Source: Thermodesulfobacteriales bacterium
GTDB taxonomy: Bacteria > Desulfobacterota_D > UBA1144 > Nemesobacterales > UBA2774
Direction of reading: 5' to 3'
NCBI GenBank assembly: GCA_004525335.1
Contig: SPCL01000040.1
Span: 1-15,951, forward strand
Length of the DNA stretch: 15,951 nt
The notes below the pieces were generated by a model, which did not search any database, had not been told where the DNA came from, and worked only from the letters and a program-made list of their open reading frames with translations. The translations under genes and the position numbers were made by a program. Positions 1-6,866 of the stretch are shown piece after piece. The stretch's first letter is position 1; every line of letters begins with the position of its first letter.

Positions 1-51
1 CACCCCAAAGCTGTACCACGTAAATTAGAGATTTCTGGCAGCTTAAAAACT

Positions 52-882
52 CTACCTCAAATCCTGAGGACGCTTAGGCATTTTAAACATATCATCCTCA
101 ATTTCCGGATTCAGCTCTAAGGTTTTGATCTTAAGTGTTTCGGTCGAAGGGTTGCCGTCGACAATGAATTCATAAGAAAAAGGTATTGTTATCTCCCCAA
201 TCTCTATGTATTCACCAAGATGAATTGTAGTGTTGACAATCTTGTCTTGTATAGTTGTCTTTCCTTTTACCATAAAAGGTAAATAAGTTTCAGCATCTAA
301 ATAGTATTTGTCCGTGTTTCCTGTTGCTGTTTTTACCTCAAGTGCATATGCCCAGCGGCCCTCAACTTCTTCAACTCCAAGATATTTTATCTGGTGGCCT
401 TTTTCTTCATGATCGATAAGCGAGCCGTCAAAATCACAGGTATCTATCATCTCCTTTGCTCTTTTTCCCTCAAGGATTGTTGGTCCCGATCTTGTTCCGG
501 GGTCCATCTGCCACGGTATTTTGCCGTCATAGGCCTCCATGAAGTAAAGGCGTCCTACCTGGAAATCTATCCTGCACAGATCGGGGCGTTTGTAGAGCGC
601 TGCGGTTTTAAATGTAGCGTCTTTTGTATACATGCTGCCGGTAAATTTAAGAGTCTTCAGTGACTGCCACGCTTTCTCGCCGCCAATTGCCTGATAGTAT
701 CTATCAAGTATTTCCTTTAGAGTTATTTTTGAGCTGGGTTTTGTTTTATTCCGAGTAGTTTCTTTTTGTGTAGCTTCAGCATTAGCCGGGCTGTCACTTG
801 TGGTATCGGCTAAAGCGTTTGAGTACTGAAGGTTAAGCATAATTAGTAAGGCCGGCAATATTATAGTAAGTGTTTTCTGCAT
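52..882 (-). CDS. LolA-like secreted protein (outer membrane lipoprotein-sorting type), paralog 1
   Basis: 276 aa. The N-terminus is a classical signal peptide: a short basic start, a hydrophobic stretch and an A-L-A cleavage site at residues 23-25. A Ser/Thr/Lys-rich linker (about 26-52) follows, then a domain of about 220 aa with the pattern LKEILDRYYQAIGG, alternating beta-type segments and a YYLDAETYLP motif. This resembles the COG2834 'outer membrane lipoprotein-sorting protein' group, which shares the LolA/LolB half-barrel fold. Family members bind lipid or lipoprotein acyl chains in the periplasm, but the substrate of this branch is not known to me. It is a clear paralog of the next gene upstream (1034-1882). 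Both keep two cysteines in the same contexts (LCRIDF/KCRVEY and DTCDF/DTCDI), suggesting a disulfide. A GGAG-type Shine-Dalgarno lies about 8 nt before the ATG. It is probably the last gene of a minus-strand run. Confidence 0.75.
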   Translation of the reverse strand: MQKTLTIILPALLIMLNLQYSNALADTTSDSPANAEATQKETTRNKTKPSSKITLKEILDRYYQAIGGEKAWQSLKTLKFTGSMYTKDATFKTAALYKRPDLCRIDFQVGRLYFMEAYDGKIPWQMDPGTRSGPTILEGKRAKEMIDTCDFDGSLIDHEEKGHQIKYLGVEEVEGRWAYALEVKTATGNTDKYYLDAETYLPFMVKGKTTIQDKIVNTTIHLGEYIEIGEITIPFSYEFIVDGNPSTETLKIKTLELNPEIEDDMFKMPKRPQDLR

Positions 883-1033
883 TGATAAGCTCCAGGTTGA
901 ATATGCATTTATGAATAATTAGATTAAAGGATAAAAAGGGAATTACAACATGTATATGTTTCTAAACTCGTTGTATTAATTGGTCTCTGCCTGCTATAAA
1001 CGGACTTATATATGAGTTGAGTAAAAATAAAAT

Positions 1034-1882
1034 TTAGTTTTTTGGTTCTATCTCTTCTTTCTTCTGCATATTGATGATCTTATCTTTGGGAAATTCAAAG
1101 ATGTTGGGATCTATCTTGGCGTTAAAAGCAAATTTGCTGATTTCCCATTCATTTTCACCAGGAGCCCCATGAATTTCAATCACAAGAAGATAAGGTACTA
1201 CATAGCCGTTAGTTTTTTTATACCGACTAAAGTTAGTCGTAGTTCTGACTTCGTTCCCGTCAAAATTGTATATTCCAGCAGACTTCGTTATTAAAAAAGT
1301 CTGAGCGTCTATATAATAGGTCTCAAGGTTCCCCGATTTATACTTGACCCCGATTTTATAGTTGTTTTTACCGTTTATTTTCTCTTCACCAATGAGCTTA
1401 ACATCATAGCCTTTCTTCTTATAATCAATCAGTGAGTTTTCTATATCGCAGGTGTCTCTCATATAATTTGTTTTGCCCGTTGTCATAGGGGCAGGTTCGG
1501 GGTTTCCCGAAAGAGGGTTGATCTGCCAGGCGAAAAAGCCGCCGTAAACCTGAGCCATCATAGTCTCCTTTACCCTATATTCAACCCGGCACTTGTTGGG
1601 TCTTTGGTGGTAGGCAGTCATGGGCATCGATTTTTCCTGGGAGTTGATTGCTCCCTGTATAATCATGGTGTCTAGTTTTCGCCATTTCTCAAGGCCGCCT
1701 ATGGCTTCGTAGTACTTAGCCAATACCTGCTCAAGCCCAAGCGGTTTTTGCCCGGCCTTCTTAGCATCAGAAGTGCCGTCTTTTGTTGAATCTTTAGAGG
1801 TTGCTTTAGGGTCTTCTGAGAAAGCTGAAAGCGGCAACAAAATTGTCAGCAATAACAATAAGAATAAGGATTTCATTTTCAT
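1034..1882 (-). CDS. LolA-like secreted protein (outer membrane lipoprotein-sorting type), paralog 2
   Basis: 282 aa. The signal peptide (MKMKS, then a Leu-rich core) has probable cleavage after A-F-S at residue 22. A Lys/Ser/Thr/Asp-rich linker of about 25 aa follows, then the same LolA-like domain as the neighbour, starting at LEQVLAKYYEAIGG. Shared positions include WQINP (WQMDP in the paralog), DTCDIENSLIDY and YYIDAQTFL. The two conserved Cys are present. The C-terminal tail is charged (KKEEIEPKN). A GGGAG Shine-Dalgarno precedes the ATG; a second ATG two codons in is an alternative start. It is separated from the paralog by about 150 bp with no clear terminator, so co-transcription is likely but unproven. 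The role is inferred to be periplasmic lipid or lipoprotein handling. It could equally be a non-transport member of the fold. Confidence 0.75.
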   Translation of the reverse strand: MKMKSLFLLLLLTILLPLSAFSEDPKATSKDSTKDGTSDAKKAGQKPLGLEQVLAKYYEAIGGLEKWRKLDTMIIQGAINSQEKSMPMTAYHQRPNKCRVEYRVKETMMAQVYGGFFAWQINPLSGNPEPAPMTTGKTNYMRDTCDIENSLIDYKKKGYDVKLIGEEKINGKNNYKIGVKYKSGNLETYYIDAQTFLITKSAGIYNFDGNEVRTTTNFSRYKKTNGYVVPYLLVIEIHGAPGENEWEISKFAFNAKIDPNIFEFPKDKIINMQKKEEIEPKN

Positions 1883-1973
1883 AAGACTGCGCTCCCGGGG
1901 ATTATTGATTGACTAATAGAGTATAGGAGAAAATTAAAAATTCAAAGGTTATCCTAAACTTTAGAGTAACGTT

Positions 1974-2330
1974 CTACACCTCTTGGGCGTTTAGCCTCTC
2001 ATATGCCCTGTCCAGATGTATTCTCCAGGGCTCAAGCTCCAAGTGTGAATTCATTAGCGTCTCAATCTCTTTAATTTTCTCGAGATTTCCCTGGTAGCTC
2101 CAGAGTTTGGCCCCAAGCTCTATGGCCGGAAGGGTGGTTATATCAAACTCACCAAAGTCCTCTATGTTCTTCTCAATCAGAACAGGGATCAAGGGCAAAC
2201 TTAGACTACAGTACTTTAGCACCATTTCGTTATAGCCGTTGCGGACGTTCTCTGTGATCATGTTTAAGTAGTAGTAATAACGGTCTATATCTGAGGCAGC
2301 TGTTGTTTGATTTGTCTCGGGATTACTCAT
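1974..2330 (-). CDS. Hypothetical protein, 118 aa
   Basis: I do not recognise a family. The protein is acidic and apparently cytoplasmic, with no signal peptide or membrane helix. After a Thr/Asn-rich start it looks helical: a Tyr cluster (RYYYYLNMI) at 17-25, KYCSLSLPLIPVLIEKNI around 39-56, and a C-terminal helix ending RLNAQEV. A good Shine-Dalgarno (AGGAG, 10 nt before the ATG) supports the start. It lies between the yigZ-like gene and the LolA-like pair on the same strand, with gaps of 73 and 91 bp, so it may belong to the same transcript. The helix-rich composition might suggest a TPR-like or helical-bundle fold, but that is a guess. Confidence 0.6.
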   Translation of the reverse strand: MSNPETNQTTAASDIDRYYYYLNMITENVRNGYNEMVLKYCSLSLPLIPVLIEKNIEDFGEFDITTLPAIELGAKLWSYQGNLEKIKEIETLMNSHLELEPWRIHLDRAYERLNAQEV

Positions 2331-2403
2331 TTTCTCATAACTCCTAATTCTCTAATAATACCTATTAAATTGAGAGCTGTTATTATCTCACACGCTCTTG
2401 GAT

Positions 2404-3021
2404 TTAAGAAACAATAATCTCGGCCCTGCCGCGGGTTAAGTCCATGATTTCACTCCGCAGCTTATCTGTCATGCTTTCGGGTATATCGGCAATAACTGCG
2501 ACTTCCTCTGTGTATAGCACGTCCTTAATTTTTAGCCCCATCTTGTCAAATGTTGTTCTGATCGAGTTCTCAAACTCATAGCCAACCGTAATTCTAATCT
2601 CGACCAGATGTACCCGCTCTTTTAGTTTTATCTCATCCAGCGCCATAGTAATGGTGCCGGAATATGCCCTCACAAGCCCGCCCGTTCCGAGCCTTGTACC
2701 GCCAAAGTAGCGGGTAACAACCGCAACTACATCGCCGATCCCCCTCATTTGAAGGACGCTCAGAATAGGTTTCCCCGCTGTGCCTCCTATCTCGCCGTCG
2801 TCGTTAAACCCTACATCGGCCCCACCGTTTGGATTGCCGATCACGTACGCAAACGTGTTATGTGAGGCTGTCTTGTGTTTATTTGATATTTCTTCTATAA
2901 ACTTTAGAGCGCTGTCTTTGTCCGCAGCATATGAGATAGAGGCAATAAAGCGGCTCTTTTTTATTTCCTGCTCCATTTCAATTGTTCGAGCCGGAACGAG
3001 ATATGAAGAACTGTCGGACAT
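2404..3021 (-). CDS. yigZ: YigZ/IMPACT family protein (UPF0029)
   Basis: 205 aa from the chosen ATG, matching the roughly 200-aa length of E. coli YigZ. The N-terminal domain carries the hallmark EIKKSRFIASISYA, then DDGEIGGTAGKPIL and the UPF0029 signature RYFGGTRLGTGGLVRAYSG. The C-terminal part (about 135-205) is the smaller ferredoxin-like YigZ domain. Relatives of eukaryotic IMPACT/YIH1 are linked to translation regulation and stress responses; the bacterial biochemical role is unsettled. The frame stays open upstream to a TTG at 3066, adding 15 residues, but YigZ homologs begin close to the residues after MSDSSSYLVPA, so the ATG at 3021 is preferred. The Shine-Dalgarno there is weak. 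This is the first gene of the minus-strand run and is divergent from the small lipoprotein gene at 3150. Confidence 0.88.
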   Translation of the reverse strand: MSDSSSYLVPARTIEMEQEIKKSRFIASISYAADKDSALKFIEEISNKHKTASHNTFAYVIGNPNGGADVGFNDDGEIGGTAGKPILSVLQMRGIGDVVAVVTRYFGGTRLGTGGLVRAYSGTITMALDEIKLKERVHLVEIRITVGYEFENSIRTTFDKMGLKIKDVLYTEEVAVIADIPESMTDKLRSEIMDLTRGRAEIIVS

Positions 3022-3109
3022 CGTAATATTCTTACGGATTTGACGCTCTAATTCCAGGGCGCTCAAGCATTAAGTGTGAGAAATTTATGTTTAAACAGAC
3101 GATATTATG

Positions 3110-3115
3110 TATAAT
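3110..3115 (+). promoter_or_regulatory. Consensus -10 element for the small lipoprotein gene
   Basis: A perfect TATAAT in the divergent gap between yigZ and the lipoprotein gene, about 35 bp before the ATG and followed by a strong AGGAGG at 3133-3138. No good -35 hexamer is seen at 16-18 bp spacing, so only the -10 is called. Confidence 0.45.
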
Positions 3116-3149
3116 GTATAGATTAAGCTATTAGGAGGATAAACATATT

Positions 3150-3398
3150 ATGATGAGACTGTTTCAGGTGTTTGGAATTTGTCTTTTTCTTATATCAATC
3201 GGGTGTGCAGGTCAACAGGCTCCACAAGACGGCGGTTTTGACGCGAGCATATGTAACAACATCCCTGTTGGGGTTGAAGGGGCATTGGCTATGGATCCTG
3301 ACAGTAAAGAGTTTAAGATTAGCTGTGCCGATTTGGAGCGGTGCACCAGTATTATGGGTTGGGGTGCTCCACCAAATGTTCCATGCACAGGACCGTAA
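3150..3398 (+). CDS. Small Cys-containing putative lipoprotein, 82 aa
   Basis: The N-terminus (MMRLFQVFGICLFLISIGC) is a short signal peptide ending in I-S-I-G-C. This fits a relaxed lipobox with Cys19 as the lipidated residue, followed by AGQQ. The mature part is about 63 aa and contains four more cysteines (SIC, ISC, ERC, VPC), probably forming two disulfides in the periplasm, and ends in a Pro/Gly-rich tail (WGAPPNVPCTGP). The AGGAGG Shine-Dalgarno at 3133-3138 lies 11 nt from the first ATG and 14 from the second, so the first is chosen. I do not recognise a family. A hairpin terminator follows at 3436-3471, so the gene appears to be monocistronic. Confidence 0.65.
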   Translation: MMRLFQVFGICLFLISIGCAGQQAPQDGGFDASICNNIPVGVEGALAMDPDSKEFKISCADLERCTSIMGWGAPPNVPCTGP

Positions 3399-3435
3399 AC
3401 TTTAGAGCAGGAAATTAAGAATTATAAAAAACTAT

Positions 3436-3478
3436 GACCGGAGTAATTGGGTAAGTAACCCCTCTCCGGTCTTATTAT
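3436..3478 (+). terminator. Rho-independent-type hairpin after the small lipoprotein gene
   Basis: The outer stem GACCGGAG (3436-3443) pairs perfectly with CTCCGGTC (3464-3471). Inside it GGGT (3449-3452) can pair with ACCC (3458-3461). A T-rich run, TTATTATTCT, follows. It lies about 40 bp after the lipoprotein stop codon and before the next gene's Shine-Dalgarno. The T run is interrupted, so strength is uncertain. Confidence 0.65.
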
Positions 3479-3519
3479 TCTCCAGATCTAATTAAAAAAC
3501 ATATTGAGGGGAAATATCT

Positions 3520-4035
3520 ATGACTAGATTAATTTACGCTGCACTACTTGTTTTGTTTTTAGCATCAATGACATTTGCGGAGACTCCAGAAGCTGAAGCT
3601 CCGAAAGCCGATGCTCCGAAAGCCGAGACTCCTAAAGCTGAAGCTCCTAAAGCTGAAGCTCCAACAGAAGAGACTTCAGATTGTGATGAGATTCTAGCTC
3701 AACTTGAAGAGGCAAAGAGTAAATACAACACTGATTATAGGGCAAAAGGAAAAGCTTTTAATAATTGGAGAAAATATAATAAAGAGCTTCATTCTATGTC
3801 ATATGAAGCGACCGATGAGCCACTGGCAGACAGCGCTGAAAAGTGTGAGAAAGGGGACTATCTCGGAAAAGACTTCTGTAAGGGCGCGCTAGAAGAGTTC
3901 AATAAAATTTCAGCTAAAGAAAAACCTGCCAAAGAAGAACTAGACGCAGCAGAGGCTAAATCTAAAGAATCTAAAATAAGCTATAATATCTTACTCCGAC
4001 AATCTTACGAGATGAATTGTCTTGTGAAGAAATAG
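3520..4035 (+). CDS. Secreted protein with A-E-A-P-K repeats and Cys-containing helical domain
   Basis: 171 aa. The signal peptide MTRLIYAALLVLFLASMTFA is cleaved after T-F-A (residue 20). Residues about 21-50 are a low-complexity Glu/Ala/Pro/Lys spacer built of 5-residue units, encoded by a 15-bp tandem repeat (3592-3666). The rest (about 53-171) is highly charged, Lys/Glu-rich and probably alpha-helical, with four cysteines (SDCDE, EKCEK, DFCKG, MNCLV) that could pair in the periplasm. The start is supported by GAGGGGAA about 7 nt before the ATG. I do not recognise a family. The Pro-rich spacer resembles periplasm-spanning linkers such as that of TonB, but no membrane anchor remains after signal cleavage. 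It could be an envelope structural or metal-binding protein; function unknown. Confidence 0.7.
   Translation: MTRLIYAALLVLFLASMTFAETPEAEAPKADAPKAETPKAEAPKAEAPTEETSDCDEILAQLEEAKSKYNTDYRAKGKAFNNWRKYNKELHSMSYEATDEPLADSAEKCEKGDYLGKDFCKGALEEFNKISAKEKPAKEELDAAEAKSKESKISYNILLRQSYEMNCLVKK
3592..3666 (+). repeat. 15-bp tandem repeat, five units, coding for A-E-A-P-K spacer
   Basis: Five consecutive 15-bp units of the form GCTGAAGCTCCGAAA, with drift mainly at third positions and some A/T and D/E exchanges, lie inside the secreted protein gene. Units start at 3592, 3607, 3622, 3637 and 3652; the last is partly degenerate (ends in ACA). Units 1, 4 and 5 are the most alike. Such tracts change copy number by slippage without breaking the frame. 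Confidence 0.8.
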
Positions 4036-4069
4036 TACTTTTGAAGCTCCAAAGTTGTTAGGCATGGTC

Positions 4070-4096
4070 TTTTGTTCCGACTTCTTGAGAACAAAA
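4070..4096 (+). repeat. Perfect 8-bp inverted repeat upstream of the APC-UspA gene
   Basis: TTTTGTTC (4070-4077) and GAACAAAA (4089-4096) are exact reverse complements with an 11-nt spacer. The stem is AT-rich and is not followed by a T run, so a protein-binding site is as plausible as a terminator. It sits upstream of the predicted -10 of the permease gene. Confidence 0.4.
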
Positions 4097-4131
4097 TTCC
4101 TTTAAAGAAGGCTTTTTATATCACTTTAACG

Positions 4132-4137
4132 TATAAT
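4132..4137 (+). promoter_or_regulatory. -10 element giving a nearly leaderless APC-UspA mRNA
   Basis: A perfect TATAAT ends 10 nt before the ATG at 4148. With a usual 6-8 nt from -10 to transcription start, the mRNA would begin about 3 nt before the start codon. There is no Shine-Dalgarno between this element and the ATG. No clear -35 is visible. Confidence 0.45.
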
Positions 4138-4147
4138 TCTTGCACAC

Positions 4148-6376
4148 ATGGATAAACACATACATAGCCGCACAATGGGTTTATGGGGAGCTACGGGTCT
4201 AGGGGTAGCTGCGATTGTAGGGGGCGGAATACTCGTTCTTGCAGGTGTGGCTTTTCAGACCACGGGGTCAAGCGCTGTGCTTGCGTTTGGCTTAAACGGG
4301 CTTCTAGCTTTACTGACCGCGTTTAGCTTTGCAGAGATGTCGGCAGCGTTTCCGGACTCGGGCGGCACCTATGTGTTCTCAAAGAAAGTCCTATCCATAA
4401 GAGCCGCATTCGGAGTAGGGTGGATCATATGGTTTGCCTCAATTTTAGCCGGCGTGCTCTATGCCCTGGGTGCAGGGTTCTTTATCTCAATCGCCATAAA
4501 CAGCATCTACCACTATTTCACAGGCGCTCATATCGCATGGGTAAATACCAGCTCGGCCACGGCGTTTATTGCGATAGTTGCGTCCCTTGTTTATACGAGA
4601 ATCCTCTTTAACAAGCAAACGAGCGGCGGCAACTGGATTAACACAGGGAAGGTCCTAGTATTCTTAGTTCTCATTATCGGAGGCGGGTGGTATATAGCGG
4701 GTGAGTCCGTGATGGAGATACTCGATGACTTTACACCGTTTTTTGCCGAAGGGAGTTTCGGTCTGCTTCAAGCTATGGGTTACACCTTCATAGCCTATCA
4801 TGGGTTCGATCTTATCTCAGCAGTAGGTGGAGAGGTAAAGGATCCTGAAAAAAACATCCCCCGGGCGATGTTTATATCACTTATTATTGCAATAGTAATA
4901 TATGTGCTTTTTATGCTGGTTATCACAGTCGCCGCCACAGGGCCGGGCGAGTCGATAGTAGAGGCTAGCTCTACGAGGCCTGAAGAAATTGTTTTGCATG
5001 TAGCAGAAATTTATATGGGCAAGTACGGCTACTGGCTTGTAATTGTTGCCGGTATCCTCTCCATGCTCTCAGCGCTTTACGCAAATATGCTCGGTGCCTC
5101 TCATATTGCATTTAGTATGGCGCGCGACAGAACTCTTCCCAGACAACTCGGTCAGATCGATAAAGGCCTGGGCACACCAATAAAAGCCATTGTCGTTACT
5201 GCAGCCCTGCTGGTTCTCACAATAATAATCGTGCCCGACATTGCAGTTGCCGGTGCTGCGTCCAGTTTGATCTTCCTCATCTCTTTTGCCATTGCGCACT
5301 GGATTAGCATTTTATCTCGTAAACGCAGCAAGCCTGAGGACTTGCCTTTTAAAGCGCCGTTTTTCCCATTAATACCGGTAGTTGGAATTCTGAGCTGTGT
5401 AGGGATTGCAGTGTTTGAGGGGATAAAAGTACCTCTTGCCGGAGTTATTACCCTCGTTTGGCTAGTGTTCGGCGGCATACTTTACTACATCCTTTTTGAA
5501 AGGCGCGCTCGAGTTGTAGACGCCTCTGCCGAGGGATATGACCCCCGCTTGGTAAGTCTTAGAGGACGGAGCCCCTTAGTGCTCGTGCCGATAGCCAACC
5601 CTTCTCACGCCGTGCCGATGGTGGCAGTGGCAAGCGCGCTTGCCCCTCCGATTACAGGCAGAGTCCTTTTGCTCTCAGTAGTAAGAACTCCAGAGGAGCA
5701 GTGGGATCCGGAGAAGCATCCGGAAAAATTAAATAATGCTCAGCGTGTCTTGAAAGAATCACTCTCTGCATCTTTTGGTATTGGGCTTAGACCCGAAGCA
5801 CTGACTACTGTTGCCCATGAGCCGTGGGATGAGATAATCAGAGTGTCACGCTCCTATCGTTGTGAGAGTCTCTTGCTTGGGCTTACAGATCTGAATGAAA
5901 AATCTGAGGAGAAAATAGAGCATGTAATGAACCGTGTGGATTCAGATGTGGTTGTGCTCAGAACAACCCACATGTGGCGGCTTTCTGAAGTTAAGAAAAT
6001 ACTCGTGCCTGTTAGGGGCTCTGGCGCACAGGATGAGCTTTTGGCAAGACTGCTTGGGAGCATATGCAGGAAGACAAATGCAGAGGTTACTTTCTTGAAG
6101 ATTTTGCCCGAAGACACAACTTGGCAGAAGACTGATAAATCAAGAAAAGCGCTATTCCAGATTGCGGAAGACCAGGTGCCTCACGGTCAATTTAAAGTCG
6201 TAGTCGTCAAGAACAATAATGTGTCGGAAGAGATTATCTCACACGCGGAGCAATGCGACTTGATGATCATAGGCCTCCAGCGTTTTGGCCGCAGGCGCAA
6301 AGAGTTTGGAAAGCTTCCTCTCTACATCGCCCAGCAGACCAAATGCCCACTGCTTATGATTAGCCGAGGGCGCTAG
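4148..6376 (+). CDS. APC-superfamily amino acid permease fused to two UspA-like domains
   Basis: 742 aa. Residues about 8-455 are an APC permease: the start GLWGATGLGVAAIVGGGILV is the unwound first helix with the glycine-rich motif of the family, FPDSGGTYVF is the typical segment after helix 2, and about 12 hydrophobic segments follow. Residues about 475-605 and 614-740 form two cytoplasmic UspA-like domains (SPLVLVPIANPSH and KKILVPVRGSG mark their first strands). The glycine pattern of nucleotide-binding Usp proteins (G-x2-G-x9-G-S/T) is only loosely kept (GLQRFGRRRKEFGK), so nucleotide binding is uncertain. Permease-Usp fusions are known in bacteria and archaea, and the Usp part is thought to be a regulatory sensor. 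Substrate not predictable. No Shine-Dalgarno precedes the ATG; see the -10 element at 4132. Confidence 0.9.
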   Translation: MDKHIHSRTMGLWGATGLGVAAIVGGGILVLAGVAFQTTGSSAVLAFGLNGLLALLTAFSFAEMSAAFPDSGGTYVFSKKVLSIRAAFGVGWIIWFASILAGVLYALGAGFFISIAINSIYHYFTGAHIAWVNTSSATAFIAIVASLVYTRILFNKQTSGGNWINTGKVLVFLVLIIGGGWYIAGESVMEILDDFTPFFAEGSFGLLQAMGYTFIAYHGFDLISAVGGEVKDPEKNIPRAMFISLIIAIVIYVLFMLVITVAATGPGESIVEASSTRPEEIVLHVAEIYMGKYGYWLVIVAGILSMLSALYANMLGASHIAFSMARDRTLPRQLGQIDKGLGTPIKAIVVTAALLVLTIIIVPDIAVAGAASSLIFLISFAIAHWISILSRKRSKPEDLPFKAPFFPLIPVVGILSCVGIAVFEGIKVPLAGVITLVWLVFGGILYYILFERRARVVDASAEGYDPRLVSLRGRSPLVLVPIANPSHAVPMVAVASALAPPITGRVLLLSVVRTPEEQWDPEKHPEKLNNAQRVLKESLSASFGIGLRPEALTTVAHEPWDEIIRVSRSYRCESLLLGLTDLNEKSEEKIEHVMNRVDSDVVVLRTTHMWRLSEVKKILVPVRGSGAQDELLARLLGSICRKTNAEVTFLKILPEDTTWQKTDKSRKALFQIAEDQVPHGQFKVVVVKNNNVSEEIISHAEQCDLMIIGLQRFGRRRKEFGKLPLYIAQQTKCPLLMISRGR

Positions 6377-6387
6377 CCTATATTGAC

Positions 6388-6415
6388 TTTCAAATGAAAT
6401 TATAATAGTTTGAAA
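6388..6415 (+). promoter_or_regulatory. -10-like TATAAT inside a TTTCAAA/TTTGAAA inverted repeat
   Basis: TTTCAAA (6388-6394) and TTTGAAA (6409-6415) are exact reverse complements flanking TATAAT (6401-6406). This layout would suit an operator over a -10 element for the 100-aa membrane protein gene. A TTGACT lies only 12 nt upstream of TATAAT, too close to act as its -35. Confidence 0.35.
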
Positions 6416-6434
6416 TTAAGGGAGGGTTATAATT

Positions 6435-6737
6435 ATGACCGCACCACCAATGGGAGCCCAGGCTATAAGTGCCCAAGACAAACCGCTTTCAGTAAAAGAC
6501 TGGTTAATTACTCTTGTAGTTATCATGATACCTTTTATAGGTCTAATCTTCCTTCTTTATTGGGCGCTATCAAACTCATCAAACACAAATAGAAAGAATT
6601 TCTGTGCAGCGTATATTGTTTTCCAAATTGCTTTATTTATTTTAACCTTATTGATAGTATTTGTGCTTATGTTTCTTGGAGTCTTTGCCGGTGTGTGGGG
6701 AGAATATGCCCCTGTGTTGCACGGCACGCTACTCTAG
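6435..6737 (+). CDS. Small two-helix membrane protein, 100 aa
   Basis: After a hydrophilic N-terminus of about 20 aa come two strongly hydrophobic segments: about 23-45 (starting DWLITLVVIMIPFIG) and about 57-88 (AAYIVFQIALFILTLL and following). A short polar loop, SNSSNTNRKNF, separates them. This pattern (S-V-x-DWL..IP..G, then W-A-x-SNxxNxN-R/K-NF) resembles small uncharacterised membrane proteins of other bacteria, so it is probably a conserved family of unknown function. The Shine-Dalgarno AGGGAGG at 6418-6424, about 10 nt before the ATG, is one of the strongest in the window. A downstream palindrome separates it from the MFS gene. Confidence 0.7.
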   Translation: MTAPPMGAQAISAQDKPLSVKDWLITLVVIMIPFIGLIFLLYWALSNSSNTNRKNFCAAYIVFQIALFILTLLIVFVLMFLGVFAGVWGEYAPVLHGTLL

Positions 6738-6815
6738 AGCAGTTGTACAATGCATATGCCCAGAGAATGTTCTGTTTCTGCAATTCTGAAGAGTTCCATA
6801 GGAATAGTACGAAAT

Positions 6816-6858
6816 CGGGCACGCCCGCTCTGACATTTTTCTAATATTTAGGTACGCT
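6816..6858 (+). promoter_or_regulatory. Promoter of the MFS gene with an upstream palindrome; leaderless
   Basis: CTGACA (6830-6835), a 17-bp spacer and TACGCT (6853-6858) form a plausible sigma-70-type promoter. Transcription would start about 1 nt before the ATG at 6867, and no Shine-Dalgarno is present. The palindrome CGGGC-AC-GCCCG (6816-6827) ends 2 nt before the -35 and could be a regulator site. Confidence 0.4.
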
Positions 6859-6866
6859 CATGCTGT

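Noticed and set aside
3022..3066. TTG start extending the YigZ-family protein by 15 residues
   Set aside because: Homologs begin near the ATG at 3021, and there is no Shine-Dalgarno before the TTG.
4070..4110. Hairpin after the secreted repeat protein as a terminator
   Set aside because: The stem is AT-rich and is not followed by a run of T; listed as an inverted repeat instead.
5152..5478. Long open frame opposite the APC-UspA gene
   Set aside because: It is the antisense reading of a clear transporter gene, with no ribosome-binding site and low-complexity composition.
6383..6406. TTGACT and TATAAT as a promoter pair before the 100-aa gene
   Set aside because: The spacer is 12 bp, too short for a sigma-70 promoter; only the -10-like element within the inverted repeat was kept.
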